The notes below the pieces were generated by a model. That model was not told the origin of the DNA and searched no databases. It saw only the letters and a program-made list of their open reading frames with translations. Shown one piece after another: positions 10,163 through 18,730 of a stretch of DNA of 64,000 nucleotides (the first letter of the stretch is position 1; each line of letters opens with the position of its first letter). The translations under genes and the position numbers were made by a program. Source of the DNA: Streptomyces fradiae ATCC 10745 = DSM 40063 (GTDB taxonomy: Bacteria; Actinomycetota; Actinomycetes; Streptomycetales; Streptomycetaceae); the NCBI RefSeq assembly GCF_008704425.1, contig NZ_CP023696.1:248001-312000 (forward strand). Reading direction: 5' to 3'.

Positions 10163-11929
10163 TCAGGGCAGGCGCGACCAGAAGCCGAGGCGGTGCTCGC
10201 GGTGGTAGTCGACCGGGCCGATCCGGTCGGGCGCCAGCGACTGCGTGTACGGCGGCCGGTCGCCCGGGCGGTACGGGGTCCACCGCGGCAGGCCCGGCGC
10301 GTTCGGGTCGCCCGACCGGGCGAAGGCCGCCCAGTAGGCGGTCATCGTGGCCGCCAGCTCCCGCTGCGCCGGGGTGAACAGCGGCTCCGCCTTCTCGTCC
10401 TCGAACAGGTAGGACAGGTCGCCCGCGTGGTAGGCGCCGAAGTCGAACCCGCCCGGCAGCGGCAGGAACATCGGGGCGTCGCGGTCGGCGAACTCGTAGG
10501 CGTACGTGGGGACGTGCCGGCCCAGTGCCCGGTTCTGCGCCTCGGTGCCGCGCGCCCACATGCGGTCGGTGACGACGGTCGCCCAGGCGAGGCCCGGCGA
10601 GGGGAAGGCGTCCGAGGGGTAGGCGGCCCGGACGCGCTCGGCGTTCCGGCCGAACGCGGTGCGCAGCGCCTCCCGGTAGCCGTCCTCCGTCATGGGCTTG
10701 CCCACGGCGTCGTACAGCATGCCGACGAAGGTGCGGTGCTCGTCGCGGGTCGCGCCGGACAGCACGGGCACCCGGTGGAAGCGTCCCTCGCGCAGGGCCC
10801 CGGCCGGGAGCTCGGGCAGCGCGGGGGTGCCGTAGCCGAACGCCTGGAAGGCGTTCATGATGTGCGGCACCTCAAGGATCCGCTTCACGGGGAGGGCGCG
10901 CAGGCAGCCCAGGGTGCGGGCGGGGTCCCGGTGGGCGCAGCCGAGGGGGGCCGTCATCTCGGTGGTGATGCCCCGCATCTCGCGGTCGGTGCGCCAGACG
11001 TACCACGGGTATCCCGGCACGCCGGGGCCCATCGCGCCGGCGGGCATGTCCAGCATGCCCTCGCCGCTCGCCATCACGGCGCGGTCGAAGAGGTTCCGCG
11101 CGCCGGGCGACGTGAGGTGCCCGGCGATGGCGGCGGCGCCGAAGGAGACGCCCGCGACGGTGACGTTCCCCGGGTCGCCGCCGAACGCGGCGGCGTTGCG
11201 CCGGACCCAGGCCAGCGCCGCCTGCTGGTCCTGCAGGCCGAAGGTGCCGGAGCCCTCCAGCCCGGGCAGGGCGAGCCCGCCGAAGACGCCCATGCGGTAG
11301 TTGACGGTCACCACGACGAGGCCCTGGGCGGCGAGGCGGCGCCCGTCGAAGAAGGCGCCCCCGCCCACGGCCCCGTCGCCGTGGATCCACACCAGGACGG
11401 GCGCCGGACGGCGGGCCGATCCGGGCGGCGTGGTCACGTTGAGGACGAGGCAGTCCTCCTCCTCGCTGGCGATCGGGGCGTACGAGGACGGGACCTGCGG
11501 GCACAGCGGTCCGGGCTTCGTCGCGTCCCGCACCCCGGACCAGCGGGCGGCCGGCCGGGGCGGCGTCCAGCGGTACGCGCCCTTCGGCGGGGCCGCGTAG
11601 GGGATGCCGAGGAAGAGCGTGTGCTCCCCGGACCTGACGCCGCGCACCGGGCCCGTCTCGGTCCGGACGACCTCCCCGGCGAAGTCCGTGCCGCCGTACG
11701 GGGCACCGGTGACCGCGCGGTCGGGAGCCGTCCGGTCCGGAGCCGGGCGATCCGGGGCCGCCCCCTGCGGAGCCGGGCGATCCGGGGCCGACCGGTCCGG
11801 GGCCGATCCGTCCGGGGCACCGGCGGGCCCCGGGGCCGCGGATGCCGCCGTGAGCACCGCCGCCAGCGTGGCGGCCGCGGCCACCGTCCTCCACCGGGCC
11901 GCGGACCCGCCCTCGCGTCCTGCGCGCAT
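10163..11929 (-). CDS. Secreted type-B carboxylesterase/lipase
   Basis: 588 aa alpha/beta hydrolase of the cholinesterase/para-nitrobenzyl esterase family. The N-terminus has basic residues then a hydrophobic stretch (WRTVAAAATLAAVLTAASAA), a likely signal peptide. A linker of repeated S/P/T-A-P-D-R units follows. The catalytic core starts at RTETGPVRGVRSGEHTLFLGIPYAAPP and contains the oxyanion segment (VLVWIHGDGAVGG) and the nucleophile elbow GVSFG with Ser262. The elbow reads G-V-S-F-G instead of the common G-E-S-A-G. The conserved region CLVLNVTTP precedes the oxyanion loop. The ATG starting MRAGREGG was chosen to give a compact signal peptide. Confidence 0.9.
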   Translation of the reverse strand: MRAGREGGSAARWRTVAAAATLAAVLTAASAAPGPAGAPDGSAPDRSAPDRPAPQGAAPDRPAPDRTAPDRAVTGAPYGGTDFAGEVVRTETGPVRGVRSGEHTLFLGIPYAAPPKGAYRWTPPRPAARWSGVRDATKPGPLCPQVPSSYAPIASEEEDCLVLNVTTPPGSARRPAPVLVWIHGDGAVGGGAFFDGRRLAAQGLVVVTVNYRMGVFGGLALPGLEGSGTFGLQDQQAALAWVRRNAAAFGGDPGNVTVAGVSFGAAAIAGHLTSPGARNLFDRAVMASGEGMLDMPAGAMGPGVPGYPWYVWRTDREMRGITTEMTAPLGCAHRDPARTLGCLRALPVKRILEVPHIMNAFQAFGYGTPALPELPAGALREGRFHRVPVLSGATRDEHRTFVGMLYDAVGKPMTEDGYREALRTAFGRNAERVRAAYPSDAFPSPGLAWATVVTDRMWARGTEAQNRALGRHVPTYAYEFADRDAPMFLPLPGGFDFGAYHAGDLSYLFEDEKAEPLFTPAQRELAATMTAYWAAFARSGDPNAPGLPRWTPYRPGDRPPYTQSLAPDRIGPVDYHREHRLGFWSRLP

Positions 11930-12067
11930 GGCCGCATCCTCTCGTCGGTACGTGCGCCTGCGGGCATGTGTTCCACGAAACGCGGCACCCGCAACCCGCA
12001 CGAACCGACCGGAAGCGGACGGGTGGCGCCCCGCCCGCCGCGACGCGGACGCCCGGCCCGCGCGCGC

Positions 12068-12484
12068 CTACGCCTCGACCCAGCCGTGGTCCCGTGCGAG
12101 CTCCAGGACGCGGGTGCGGACCCGCTTGAGCTGGGCGGCGGTCAGGGTGCCGTCGGCCTCGATGAGCGCCTCGGTCAGCTCGGCCCGGAACTCCGCGGTC
12201 GTCAGGACGTCCAGGGTGTCGTCGTCGAGTTCGTCCGCCTCCTCCCCGCCGTCCGCGCGCGGGGCGGGCGCGCGCCGGGGCGCGCGGTCCACGAGGCGGA
12301 TCTCCGACGCCTTGGGCCCCTTGTCGCCCATCTCCAGGTAGAACTCCACCTCGCGCCCGGCCTGGTAGAGGTACTTCTCGTCCACCAGGTCGTTCGCGTG
12401 CATGAAGACGTCCTCGCCGCCCTCGCGGGGCACGATGAAGCCGTAGCCCCGCACCTCGTCGAACCGCAGGATCTTGCCCATCAT
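12068..12484 (-). CDS. Cold-shock domain protein with C-terminal extension
   Basis: 138-139 aa depending on which of two adjacent ATG codons is used. Residues about 3-67 form a cold-shock domain with the RNA-binding motifs RGYGFI and DVFMH. A charged linker and a 55-residue helical extension follow (DDDTLDVLTTAEFRAELTEALIEADGTLTAAQLKRVRTRVLELA). Classical Csp proteins are about 67 aa; this longer type recurs in actinobacteria. The domain binds single-stranded RNA or DNA. It lies downstream of the RCK channel gene on the same strand. Confidence 0.9.
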   Translation of the reverse strand: MMGKILRFDEVRGYGFIVPREGGEDVFMHANDLVDEKYLYQAGREVEFYLEMGDKGPKASEIRLVDRAPRRAPAPRADGGEEADELDDDTLDVLTTAEFRAELTEALIEADGTLTAAQLKRVRTRVLELARDHGWVEA

Positions 12485-12586
12485 CAGCACAGCCGTTCCT
12501 CCACACCTCGCCACTCGCCGCCGGCCACCGCTGCAGCGGCCAGGCCGGGCCTGGGCCACCCTAGTGACCCGGCGCCCGGCCGTGCG

Positions 12587-14659
12587 TCAGGGGGTGGCCG
12601 CCGCGCCGCGGCCGAGGAGCTGGGCGAGCCCGCGCCGGGTGGCGGCGAGCACGACGCGGTCCTCGGCGCGCAGGACGTAGCCGGGATGCAGGTCCCACAC
12701 GAGGCCGGGGCGCCCGTCCTCGGCGTCGCCGCGGTGGACGGCGGCCAGGTCGGGGCGCCGGTCGGCGGGGTCGCTCGGGTCCAGGGCGATCACCCGCCAG
12801 GCGCCGGGCCGGAACGCCTCGGCGACGGTGCGCCCCTCCAGCTCGGGGTGGCCGGCGACGACGACCGCGGCGAACAGCAGGACGCGCCGCTCCACGGGGA
12901 TCGCCCCCAGGATCTGCCGGCCCATCATGGCCCCGGCGAAGGCGGGGGCCGCCAGGTGGGAGACGCTGCGGCTGCGGGTGAGCGCGCCGGGATGGGCGGC
13001 GCGCAGGGTGCGGTACACGGCGGTCGCGATGTCGTCGTCGTACAGCCGCAGCACCACGCGCAGGTCGGGGCGGACGGACCGGGCGTACAGGACGGCTTCC
13101 AGGTTGGTGATGTCGAGGCTCGTCAGGGCGAGCAGGGAGCGCGCCCGGTGGATGCGGGCGGTCTCCAGGACTCCCTCCTCGGTCACGTCGCCGAGGACGA
13201 CGGGCACGCGCAGGCGGCGGGCGGTCGCGAGGCCCCGCGCCTCCGGGTCGGACTCGACGCAGACGACCGGGATGCCCAGCTCCCTCAGCCGGGTCAGGAC
13301 ACGGGTGCCGACCTTGCCGAGGCCGAGCAGGACGACGTGGCCGGACAGCCCGCGGGGCGGGCGGCGCAGGGAGGTGGCGGTGCGGAAGGTGCCCAGGGCC
13401 TCCAGGAGGGCGGCGACGAGGATGGGCAGCAGGAGCAGCCCGACGAAGCCGGAGAGGAGCTGGAGGACCTGCCGCTCGGCGGGCTCGTCCACGGCCGGGT
13501 CGCCGATGGCGAAGATGTCGAGCAGCGTGAGGTACGCGGCGTGCAGGGGGTGGTCGTCGGTGGTGAGCCAGGAGGCCAGGGCGATGGCGGCGACGGCCGC
13601 GGCGAGCCCGGCGAGCGACCAGCGCAGCCGCGGGGAGAAGAGCGACGCGAACGGCACGGAGGCGGTGGAGAGCCGGGGCGCGGCGAGCGTCGGCCCCGCG
13701 TAGGTGACGGCCTCCAGGGCGACGGTGCCGCGCCCGGTGGCGGCGGCGACCGCGCCGTCGTCGGGGAGCAGCCGGGGGCCCTGCTCGCCGCTGCTGTCGG
13801 TGCCGTCGCTGCCGGCCGGGTCGGTGGCGGTGGACGACAGCAGGGCGAGGGTGCACAGGCCGGGGTCGGCGACCTCGCCCGAGCGGGGCGGGGTGCGCTC
13901 GACGGCGCGCAGCAGCAGCCCGTCCGCGTGGACGACCTTGCTGGTGCCGGCGATCGCGGTGGCGGCGAGCGCGGGGGCGGCCGTGTCGGCGTCGGAGAGG
14001 ACGGTGGTGGAGGCGTCCAGGACCTCGGGGTCGATGTCGGGGGTGGCGACGGCGGCGGCCTGGTCGAGGAGTTCCTCCAGGTGCTGGCCGAGCTTGCGGT
14101 TGTACATGCGGATGACGAGCCGCAGCCGGGGGTTGAGGCGGCGGGCGAGCAGGGCGGTGCGGATGTTGGTCTCGTCGTCCTCGTGGACCAGGGCGAGCGC
14201 GGCGGCGTGCTCGACGCCCGCCTCGACGAGGGCCGCCTCGTCCGCCTCGGCGGTCTCGACGACCTCGACGGCGCGCCGGAGCGTCTGGCCGCCGAGCGTG
14301 TCGTAGGGGTCGGGGTCGCAGGGGGCGAGGTGGCCCCGCACGGCGCCGGCCGCGGGGCCCGGACCGTCGCCGCGCCCCGGCCGGCCGGGGCGGGCGTCCC
14401 CGGCGGCCGGGCGGGTCATCGCGGCGGAGAGCCGCCCGAAGAGGGCGAGGGCGTTGCCGCCCAGTCCGGTCGCGGTGCGGGCGCGGCGGCCGGGTTCGCG
14501 CGGGGCGGCGGCGGGGCGGCCGGGGACGAGCAGCGTCACCCGTTCGCGGTACACGTCGTGCAGTTCGTACGCGAGGCGGTGGGCCAGGGCGTCGTCGCCG
14601 CAGACGACCATATGGCCCATCTCGGGCCTGTATGCGGGCTGTTGGGGAATCGGAGACAC
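12587..14659 (-). CDS. Potassium channel-family protein with two NAD-binding (RCK/TrkA-N) domains
   Basis: About 690 aa. The N-terminal RCK-like domain starts at MVVCGDDALAHRLAYEL. The middle holds two or three membrane segments (LRWSLAGLAAAVAAIALASW and VLQLLSGFVGLLLLPILVAALL). A second TrkA-N Rossmann domain follows (GHVVLLGLGKVGTRVLTRL) and then a TrkA-C-like region. Between the membrane segments the pore-loop position reads TLLDIFAIGDPA, without the TVGYGD selectivity filter of true potassium channels, so ion specificity is uncertain. The GTG starting VSPIPQQ was chosen; ATG codons 13 or 16 codons further in are alternatives. Confidence 0.8.
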   Translation of the reverse strand: MSPIPQQPAYRPEMGHMVVCGDDALAHRLAYELHDVYRERVTLLVPGRPAAAPREPGRRARTATGLGGNALALFGRLSAAMTRPAAGDARPGRPGRGDGPGPAAGAVRGHLAPCDPDPYDTLGGQTLRRAVEVVETAEADEAALVEAGVEHAAALALVHEDDETNIRTALLARRLNPRLRLVIRMYNRKLGQHLEELLDQAAAVATPDIDPEVLDASTTVLSDADTAAPALAATAIAGTSKVVHADGLLLRAVERTPPRSGEVADPGLCTLALLSSTATDPAGSDGTDSSGEQGPRLLPDDGAVAAATGRGTVALEAVTYAGPTLAAPRLSTASVPFASLFSPRLRWSLAGLAAAVAAIALASWLTTDDHPLHAAYLTLLDIFAIGDPAVDEPAERQVLQLLSGFVGLLLLPILVAALLEALGTFRTATSLRRPPRGLSGHVVLLGLGKVGTRVLTRLRELGIPVVCVESDPEARGLATARRLRVPVVLGDVTEEGVLETARIHRARSLLALTSLDITNLEAVLYARSVRPDLRVVLRLYDDDIATAVYRTLRAAHPGALTRSRSVSHLAAPAFAGAMMGRQILGAIPVERRVLLFAAVVVAGHPELEGRTVAEAFRPGAWRVIALDPSDPADRRPDLAAVHRGDAEDGRPGLVWDLHPGYVLRAEDRVVLAATRRGLAQLLGRGAAATP

Positions 14660-15189
14660 GCCCCCAGCATGCCGCCGCCCCACCGCGCGCCGTCCGCCGG
14701 GTCGGCCGGTGGCGCGAGGACGCCGCCCGTCGGGGACCGGACCGGACGCGGTGCGGTGCGGTGCGCCGCCGACCGGACGCGGTGCCGGCCGGACGCGGTG
14801 CGGTGCGGACGCGGTGCGGTGCGCCGCCGACCGGCGCGGTGGGTGCGGTGCAGTGCGCCGCCGACCGGCGCGGTGGGTGCGGTGCGGTGCGCCGCCGACC
14901 GGCGCGGTGGGTGCGGTGCAGTGCGCCGCCGACCGGCGCGGTGGGTGCGGTGCGGTGCGCCGCCGACCGGCGCGGTGGGTGCGGTGCGGTCAGCTGGTCG
15001 GGACCGGGTCGGGACCGGTGTCCGTGCGGCCCGTCCCTGACCGGCCGGCCCCGCCCGGGACGGCGGGGGCGGTCCGGAGGGCGGGGCCCGGCGGCCCCCT
15101 CCCCCGGGTGATTCGCCGGTCCGGCGGGATAGGGTGGTGGTCCTCGGGGTACCCGGTCGCCCTCCAGTCCTGAGAAGGGGGCCGACACC
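14660..15189. other. 530-bp divergent intergenic region dominated by tandem repeats
   Basis: It lies between the divergent channel gene and the nucleotidyltransferase operon. About 250 bp of it is the GGTGCGGTGC-type tandem repeat listed separately. No protein family is recognisable in any frame; the long open frames are repeat artefacts. The right-hand 200 bp should contain the operon promoter (GATAGGGT around 15129-15136 could be a -10 region), but no convincing -35 element was seen. Confidence 0.6.
14741..14991. repeat. 34-bp tandem repeat with 68-bp higher-order period
   Basis: Five consecutive 34-bp units start at 14821, 14855, 14889, 14923 and 14957, each containing GCGCCGCCGACCGGCGCGG followed by GTGGGTGCGGTGC. 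One base alternates A, G, A, G between successive units (GTGCAGTG versus GTGCGGTG), so the true period may be 68 bp. A less regular version of the same motif occupies 14741-14820. All copies are nearly identical, which implies recent expansion or ongoing homogenisation. Confidence 0.9.
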
Positions 15190-15837
15190 GTGAAGAACCA
15201 GGTCGACGAGGCCGCCCGTCTCGCCGTGGCGCCCGCGCCCGGCGAGGTCGCGGGCGGCCCGCCACTGCCGCCGGACCGCACCCAGGCCATCCTGGAGGCC
15301 ACGAAGCAGGTCGCGGGCATCCTGAAGGCCGGCGGGCACCGGTTCGCCCTGGCGGGCAGCGTGGCCGCGTACGCGCACGGCGTACCGGCCAGCCTGCAGC
15401 ACGACACCGACTTCGCCGTCCTGCGCGAGGACGAGCAGGCCGTCACCGAGGCCCTGCAGAGTGCCGGCATCCGGGTCCGCAAGCCCCCGGAGGACTGGCT
15501 GATCAAGGCGACCTGCCGGGGCGAGGAGATCGACCTGATCTTCGAGCTGGCCCGGCACCCGGTCACCGCGGAGCTGCTGGAGCGGGCCCAGGTCCTGCCG
15601 GTGGACTCGGTGCACATGCCGGTCCTCGCGCCGACGGACCTCATGGGCAGCCAGCTCGCGGCGTTCTCCGAGCACCACTGCGACTTCGGCTCGGTGCTGC
15701 CGATCGCCCGGGTGCTCCGGGAGCGGATCGACTGGCACCTGCTGCGCCGGGAGAGCGCGGGCCGCCCCATGCCCGAGGCGTTCCTGTACCTGCTGGAGCG
15801 CCTGAACGTGATCGAGCCGAAGGGGGCGACGCGATGA
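15190..15837 (+). CDS. Nucleotidyltransferase superfamily protein
   Basis: 215 aa. The pol-beta nucleotidyltransferase signature is visible: Gly56-Ser57 in LAGSVAAYAHG, the pair Asp72 and Asp74 in QHDTDFAV, and a third acidic residue Asp115 in GEEIDLIFEL. It resembles nucleotidyltransferases used in MNT/AbiEii-type systems and actinobacterial hypotheticals, but has no adjacent HEPN or AbiEi partner. The GTG start has GAGAAGGGGG upstream. Its stop overlaps the next start (ATGA), and that gene overlaps a metallophosphoesterase, giving a tight three-gene operon. The substrate is unknown. Confidence 0.82.
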   Translation: MKNQVDEAARLAVAPAPGEVAGGPPLPPDRTQAILEATKQVAGILKAGGHRFALAGSVAAYAHGVPASLQHDTDFAVLREDEQAVTEALQSAGIRVRKPPEDWLIKATCRGEEIDLIFELARHPVTAELLERAQVLPVDSVHMPVLAPTDLMGSQLAAFSEHHCDFGSVLPIARVLRERIDWHLLRRESAGRPMPEAFLYLLERLNVIEPKGATR

Positions 15838-16088
15838 GCGGCGCCGACACGGCCGAGTACCGCATCGCACGTCTGCGGGACCGGCTGGCGAGCGAGGACA
15901 TCGCGGAGCTGGGCGTGCGGATCGAGGAGCGCGGCGGCGGCGTGGCGCTCTACGGGACGGTGTCCGGCGCCGCGTGCCGCGGCGAGGTCCTGCGCATCGC
16001 CCGCGAGGAACTGGCCGGGCTGGCTCTCCACGAGGACCTGGTGGTGGCCGGCTCCGACGCGCCGACGCGCCAGGAGGAGCTCTCGTGA
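15834..16088 (+). CDS. Small BON-like domain protein
   Basis: 84 aa. The pattern RLASEDIAELGVRIEERGGGVALYGTVSGAACRGEVLRIAREEL, with a strand-turn-strand around VALYGTVSG and a following helix, resembles BON domains, which bind phospholipid or act as accessory modules. It has no signal peptide. It is translationally coupled at both ends (ATGA upstream, GTGA downstream), so it is produced with the nucleotidyltransferase and the phosphoesterase. The family call rests on pattern only. Confidence 0.7.
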   Translation: MSGADTAEYRIARLRDRLASEDIAELGVRIEERGGGVALYGTVSGAACRGEVLRIAREELAGLALHEDLVVAGSDAPTRQEELS

Positions 16089-16873
16089 TCCGGGTGGCCG
16101 CCGTCGGTGACATCCACATGTCCCCGGAGAGCGCCGGCGCGCTGCGCCCGGCGTTCGACACCCTGGGCGACTGCGCGGACCTGCTGCTCCTGGCCGGCGA
16201 CCTGACCCGGCACGGCACGGTCGAGGAGGCCCGTGTGGTGGCCCGCGAGGTGGCGGGGCTGCCGGTGCCGGTGGTGGCCGTGCTGGGCAACCACGACTAC
16301 CAGAGCGACCTCCAGGACGAGGTGAGCGCCGTCCTGGAGGAGGTCGGGGTGACCGTCCTGGAGGGGCGCGGCACGGTGCTGCGGGTCGGCGGGGTGCGGG
16401 TCGGCGTCGCCGGGACGAAGGGGTTCGGCGGCGGATTCGCCGGGCGCAGCGGCGGCGAGTTCGGCGAGCCGGTGATGAAGGAGTTCATCCGGTACACGCG
16501 GCGGTGCGCGGACGGGCTGGCCGCGTCGCTGCGGATGCTCCGGGAGGCCGACTGCGCGGTGCGGATCGCGCTGACCCACTACGCGCCGGTGCCGGACACC
16601 CTGGCCGGGGAGCCGCCGGAGATCTACCCGTTCCTCGGCAGCTACCTGCTGGCGCAGGCGGTGGACGAGGCGGGCGCCGATCTGGCCGTGCACGGCCACG
16701 CGCACATGGGCAGCGAGCACGGGATGACCGGCGGCGGGGTGTGGGTGCGCAACGTGGCGCAGCCGGTGCTGGGGCAGGCGTTCGCCGTGTACCGGCTGCC
16801 GGTGCGGGAGCGGCCCGCGCCTGCGGCCGGCGCGGTGCCGGACGGGGCGGCGGAGAGGACCAGGGTCCGCTGA
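16085..16873 (+). CDS. Calcineurin-like metallophosphoesterase
   Basis: 262 aa with the binuclear metal-site motifs in order: GDIHMS (Asp9, His11), AGDLTRHG (Asp39), GNHDY (68-72), a His in LTHYAPVPD and GHAHMG near the C-terminus. These enzymes cleave phosphomono- or diesters. The GTG start overlaps the previous stop as GTGA. The last 30 residues are a low-complexity tail. Pairing of a nucleotidyltransferase with a phosphoesterase in one operon hints at opposing reactions on a nucleotide or nucleotidylated target, but that is inference. Confidence 0.9.
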   Translation: MIRVAAVGDIHMSPESAGALRPAFDTLGDCADLLLLAGDLTRHGTVEEARVVAREVAGLPVPVVAVLGNHDYQSDLQDEVSAVLEEVGVTVLEGRGTVLRVGGVRVGVAGTKGFGGGFAGRSGGEFGEPVMKEFIRYTRRCADGLAASLRMLREADCAVRIALTHYAPVPDTLAGEPPEIYPFLGSYLLAQAVDEAGADLAVHGHAHMGSEHGMTGGGVWVRNVAQPVLGQAFAVYRLPVRERPAPAAGAVPDGAAERTRVR

Positions 16874-16878
16874 GGCGG

Positions 16879-16897
16879 TTCGGTTAGGCGCACCCTC
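16879..16897. promoter_or_regulatory. Iron-box-like site (DmdR/IdeR type) before catalase
   Basis: TTCGGTTAGGCGCACCCTC matches 14 of 19 positions of the actinobacterial iron box TTAGGTTAGGCTCACCTAA, with an intact GGTTAGGC core and CACC arm. It lies 82 bp before the catalase start. Catalase is a heme enzyme, so iron control is plausible. The right arm is weak, so this remains a candidate. Confidence 0.35.
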
Positions 16898-16978
16898 CGA
16901 ACGGGTAACGGGGGTACTGCGACATGTCGGACAATTCGGGCATGCCGCAGCCCCGCAGCCTGAGAGGAGCCGGAGATC

Positions 16979-18628
16979 GTGACGGACGACAGCCGGAAGG
17001 TGCTCACCAACCGCCAGGGCCACCCGGTCTACGACAACCAGAACCAGCGCACGGTCGGCGCCCGCGGCCCCGCGACGCTGGAGAACTACCAGTTCCTGGA
17101 GAAGATCAGCCACTTCGACCGGGAGCGCGTCCCCGAGCGCGTCGTCCACGCGCGGGGCGTCACCGCCTACGGGTACTTCGAGGCGTACGGTGCCTGGGGC
17201 GACGAGCCGATCGGCCGGTTCACCCGCGCGAAGCTGTTCCAGGAGCGCGGCCGGCGCACCGACCTGGCCGTGCGGTTCTCCACGGTGATCGGCGGGCGGG
17301 ACTCCTCGGAGTCGGCCCGCGACCCGCGCGGCTTCGCGGTGAAGTTCTACACCGAGGACGGCAACTGGGACCTGGTCGGCAACAACCTGGCGGTGTTCTT
17401 CATCCGGGACGCGATCAAGTTCCCGGACGTGATCCACGCGCTCAAGCCGGACCCGGTCACCTTCGAGCAGCAGCCCCGGCGGATCTTCGACTTCATGGCG
17501 AGGACCCCGGAGAGCATGCACATGCTCGTCAACCTGTTCAGCCCGCGCGGCATCCCCTCGGACTACCGCCACATGCAGGGCTTCGGTGTGAACACGTACA
17601 AGTGGGTGAACGCCGAGGGCGAGACCGTGCTGGTCAAGTACCACTGGATGCCCAAGCAGGGCGTGCGCAGCATGACTGCCGAGGACGCCGCGAACACCCA
17701 GGCCCAGGGGCTGGGGCACGCCACGAAGGACCTGTACGAGTCCATCGCGCGCGGCGAGTACCCCGAGTGGGAGCTGCTCGTCCAGATGATGCCGGACGAC
17801 GAGCACCCGGAGCTGGACTTCGACCCGCTGGACGACACCAAGACCTGGCCCGAGCAGGACTTCCCGCCGAAGCCGGTGGGCCGGATGGTGCTCGACCGGA
17901 TGCCGGAGAACTTCTTCGCGGAGAACGAGCAGATCTCGTTCGGCACCGGCGTGCTCGTGGACGGCCTGGACTTCTCCGACGACAAGATGCTGGTCGGCCG
18001 GACCTTCTCGTACAGCGACACCCAGCGCCACCGGGTCGGCCCGAACTACCTCCAGCTGCCGGTGAACCAGGCGAAGCACGCGCAGGTGCGCACCAACCAG
18101 CGCGACGGCCAGATGACGTATCACGTAGACGGGGCCGGGGCCGGGGCCGGGGTCGGCGAGGACCCCTCGACCAACTACGAGCCGTCCCTCATGGGCGGGC
18201 TCAGGGAGGGCGACCGCCCCGCCCACGACGAGCAGGGCCCGGAGATCAGGGGGCGCCTCACCCGCAAGCGCATCCCCCGCACCAACGACTACCTCCAGGC
18301 CGGGCAGCGCTACCAGCTCATGGAGCGGTGGGAGCGCGACGACCTGGTGCGCAACCTCGTCGACGCGCTCGCGCAGTGCGACCGGCCGGTCCAGGAGCGC
18401 ATGGTGTGGCACTTCCTCATGGTCGACAACGACCTGGGCGTACGCGTCGGCGACGGCATCGGCATCGGCCCCCGCGACGTGGCCGGCCTGGAGCCGCTGC
18501 CGGGCCAGACGCTCACCGACGAGGACCGCAAGCGGCTGGCCAACCTGGGCGAGAACCCGCCGAGGGACGTGGCCGGGCTGACGATGACGCACTGCGTGCC
18601 GAACGAGCGGTTCGTCGTCGAGCGGTGA
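16979..18628 (+). CDS. Monofunctional heme catalase
   Basis: 549 aa. It has catalytic His57 (RVVHARG), the active-site Asn region ([14 protein letters not shown], about 131-144) and the proximal heme ligand Tyr345 in [12 protein letters not shown]. It breaks hydrogen peroxide into water and oxygen. The length exceeds the 480-500 aa of most small-subunit catalases because of a C-terminal part ([21 protein letters not shown] onward) and a short Gly-Ala insert near residue 385. The GTG start follows CTGAGAGGAGCCGGAGATC. A strong hairpin terminator follows the stop. Downstream is a convergent frameshifted SDR. Confidence 0.95.
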   Translation: MTDDSRKVLTNRQGHPVYDNQNQRTVGARGPATLENYQFLEKISHFDRERVPERVVHARGVTAYGYFEAYGAWGDEPIGRFTRAKLFQERGRRTDLAVRFSTVIGGRDSSESARDPRGFAVKFYTEDGNWDLVGNNLAVFFIRDAIKFPDVIHALKPDPVTFEQQPRRIFDFMARTPESMHMLVNLFSPRGIPSDYRHMQGFGVNTYKWVNAEGETVLVKYHWMPKQGVRSMTAEDAANTQAQGLGHATKDLYESIARGEYPEWELLVQMMPDDEHPELDFDPLDDTKTWPEQDFPPKPVGRMVLDRMPENFFAENEQISFGTGVLVDGLDFSDDKMLVGRTFSYSDTQRHRVGPNYLQLPVNQAKHAQVRTNQRDGQMTYHVDGAGAGAGVGEDPSTNYEPSLMGGLREGDRPAHDEQGPEIRGRLTRKRIPRTNDYLQAGQRYQLMERWERDDLVRNLVDALAQCDRPVQERMVWHFLMVDNDLGVRVGDGIGIGPRDVAGLEPLPGQTLTDEDRKRLANLGENPPRDVAGLTMTHCVPNERFVVER

Positions 18629-18635
18629 CGCGGGC

Positions 18636-18684
18636 GCGGCCCGCGGCGGGACCGGTCCGTCGTGCCGGTCCCGCCGCGGGCCGC
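18636..18684. terminator. Strong bidirectional hairpin after catalase
   Basis: Perfect 20-base arms (GCGGCCCGCGGCGGGACCGG and its complement) with a 9-base loop lie between the 3' ends of two convergent genes, 8 bp after the catalase stop. Streptomyces terminators often lack a T-run, so this is a good candidate for both directions. Confidence 0.75.
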
Positions 18685-18730
18685 CGCCTCTGCCGCCGGG
18701 AGCCGTGGCGGTGGCGGTGGCGGTGGCGGG

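Noticed and set aside
14741..14991. CRISPR array
   Set aside because: The units are contiguous 34-bp tandem repeats without unique spacers, and no cas gene is present.
10160..15040. A 1626-codon open frame on the plus strand
   Set aside because: It is antisense to three well-supported minus-strand genes and its translation is Gly/Val/Arg/Asp low complexity, a high-GC artefact.
15190..15837. AbiEii or MNT antitoxin/toxin component
   Set aside because: The catalytic motif fits, but no AbiEi or HEPN partner is adjacent. The neighbours are a BON-like protein and a phosphoesterase.
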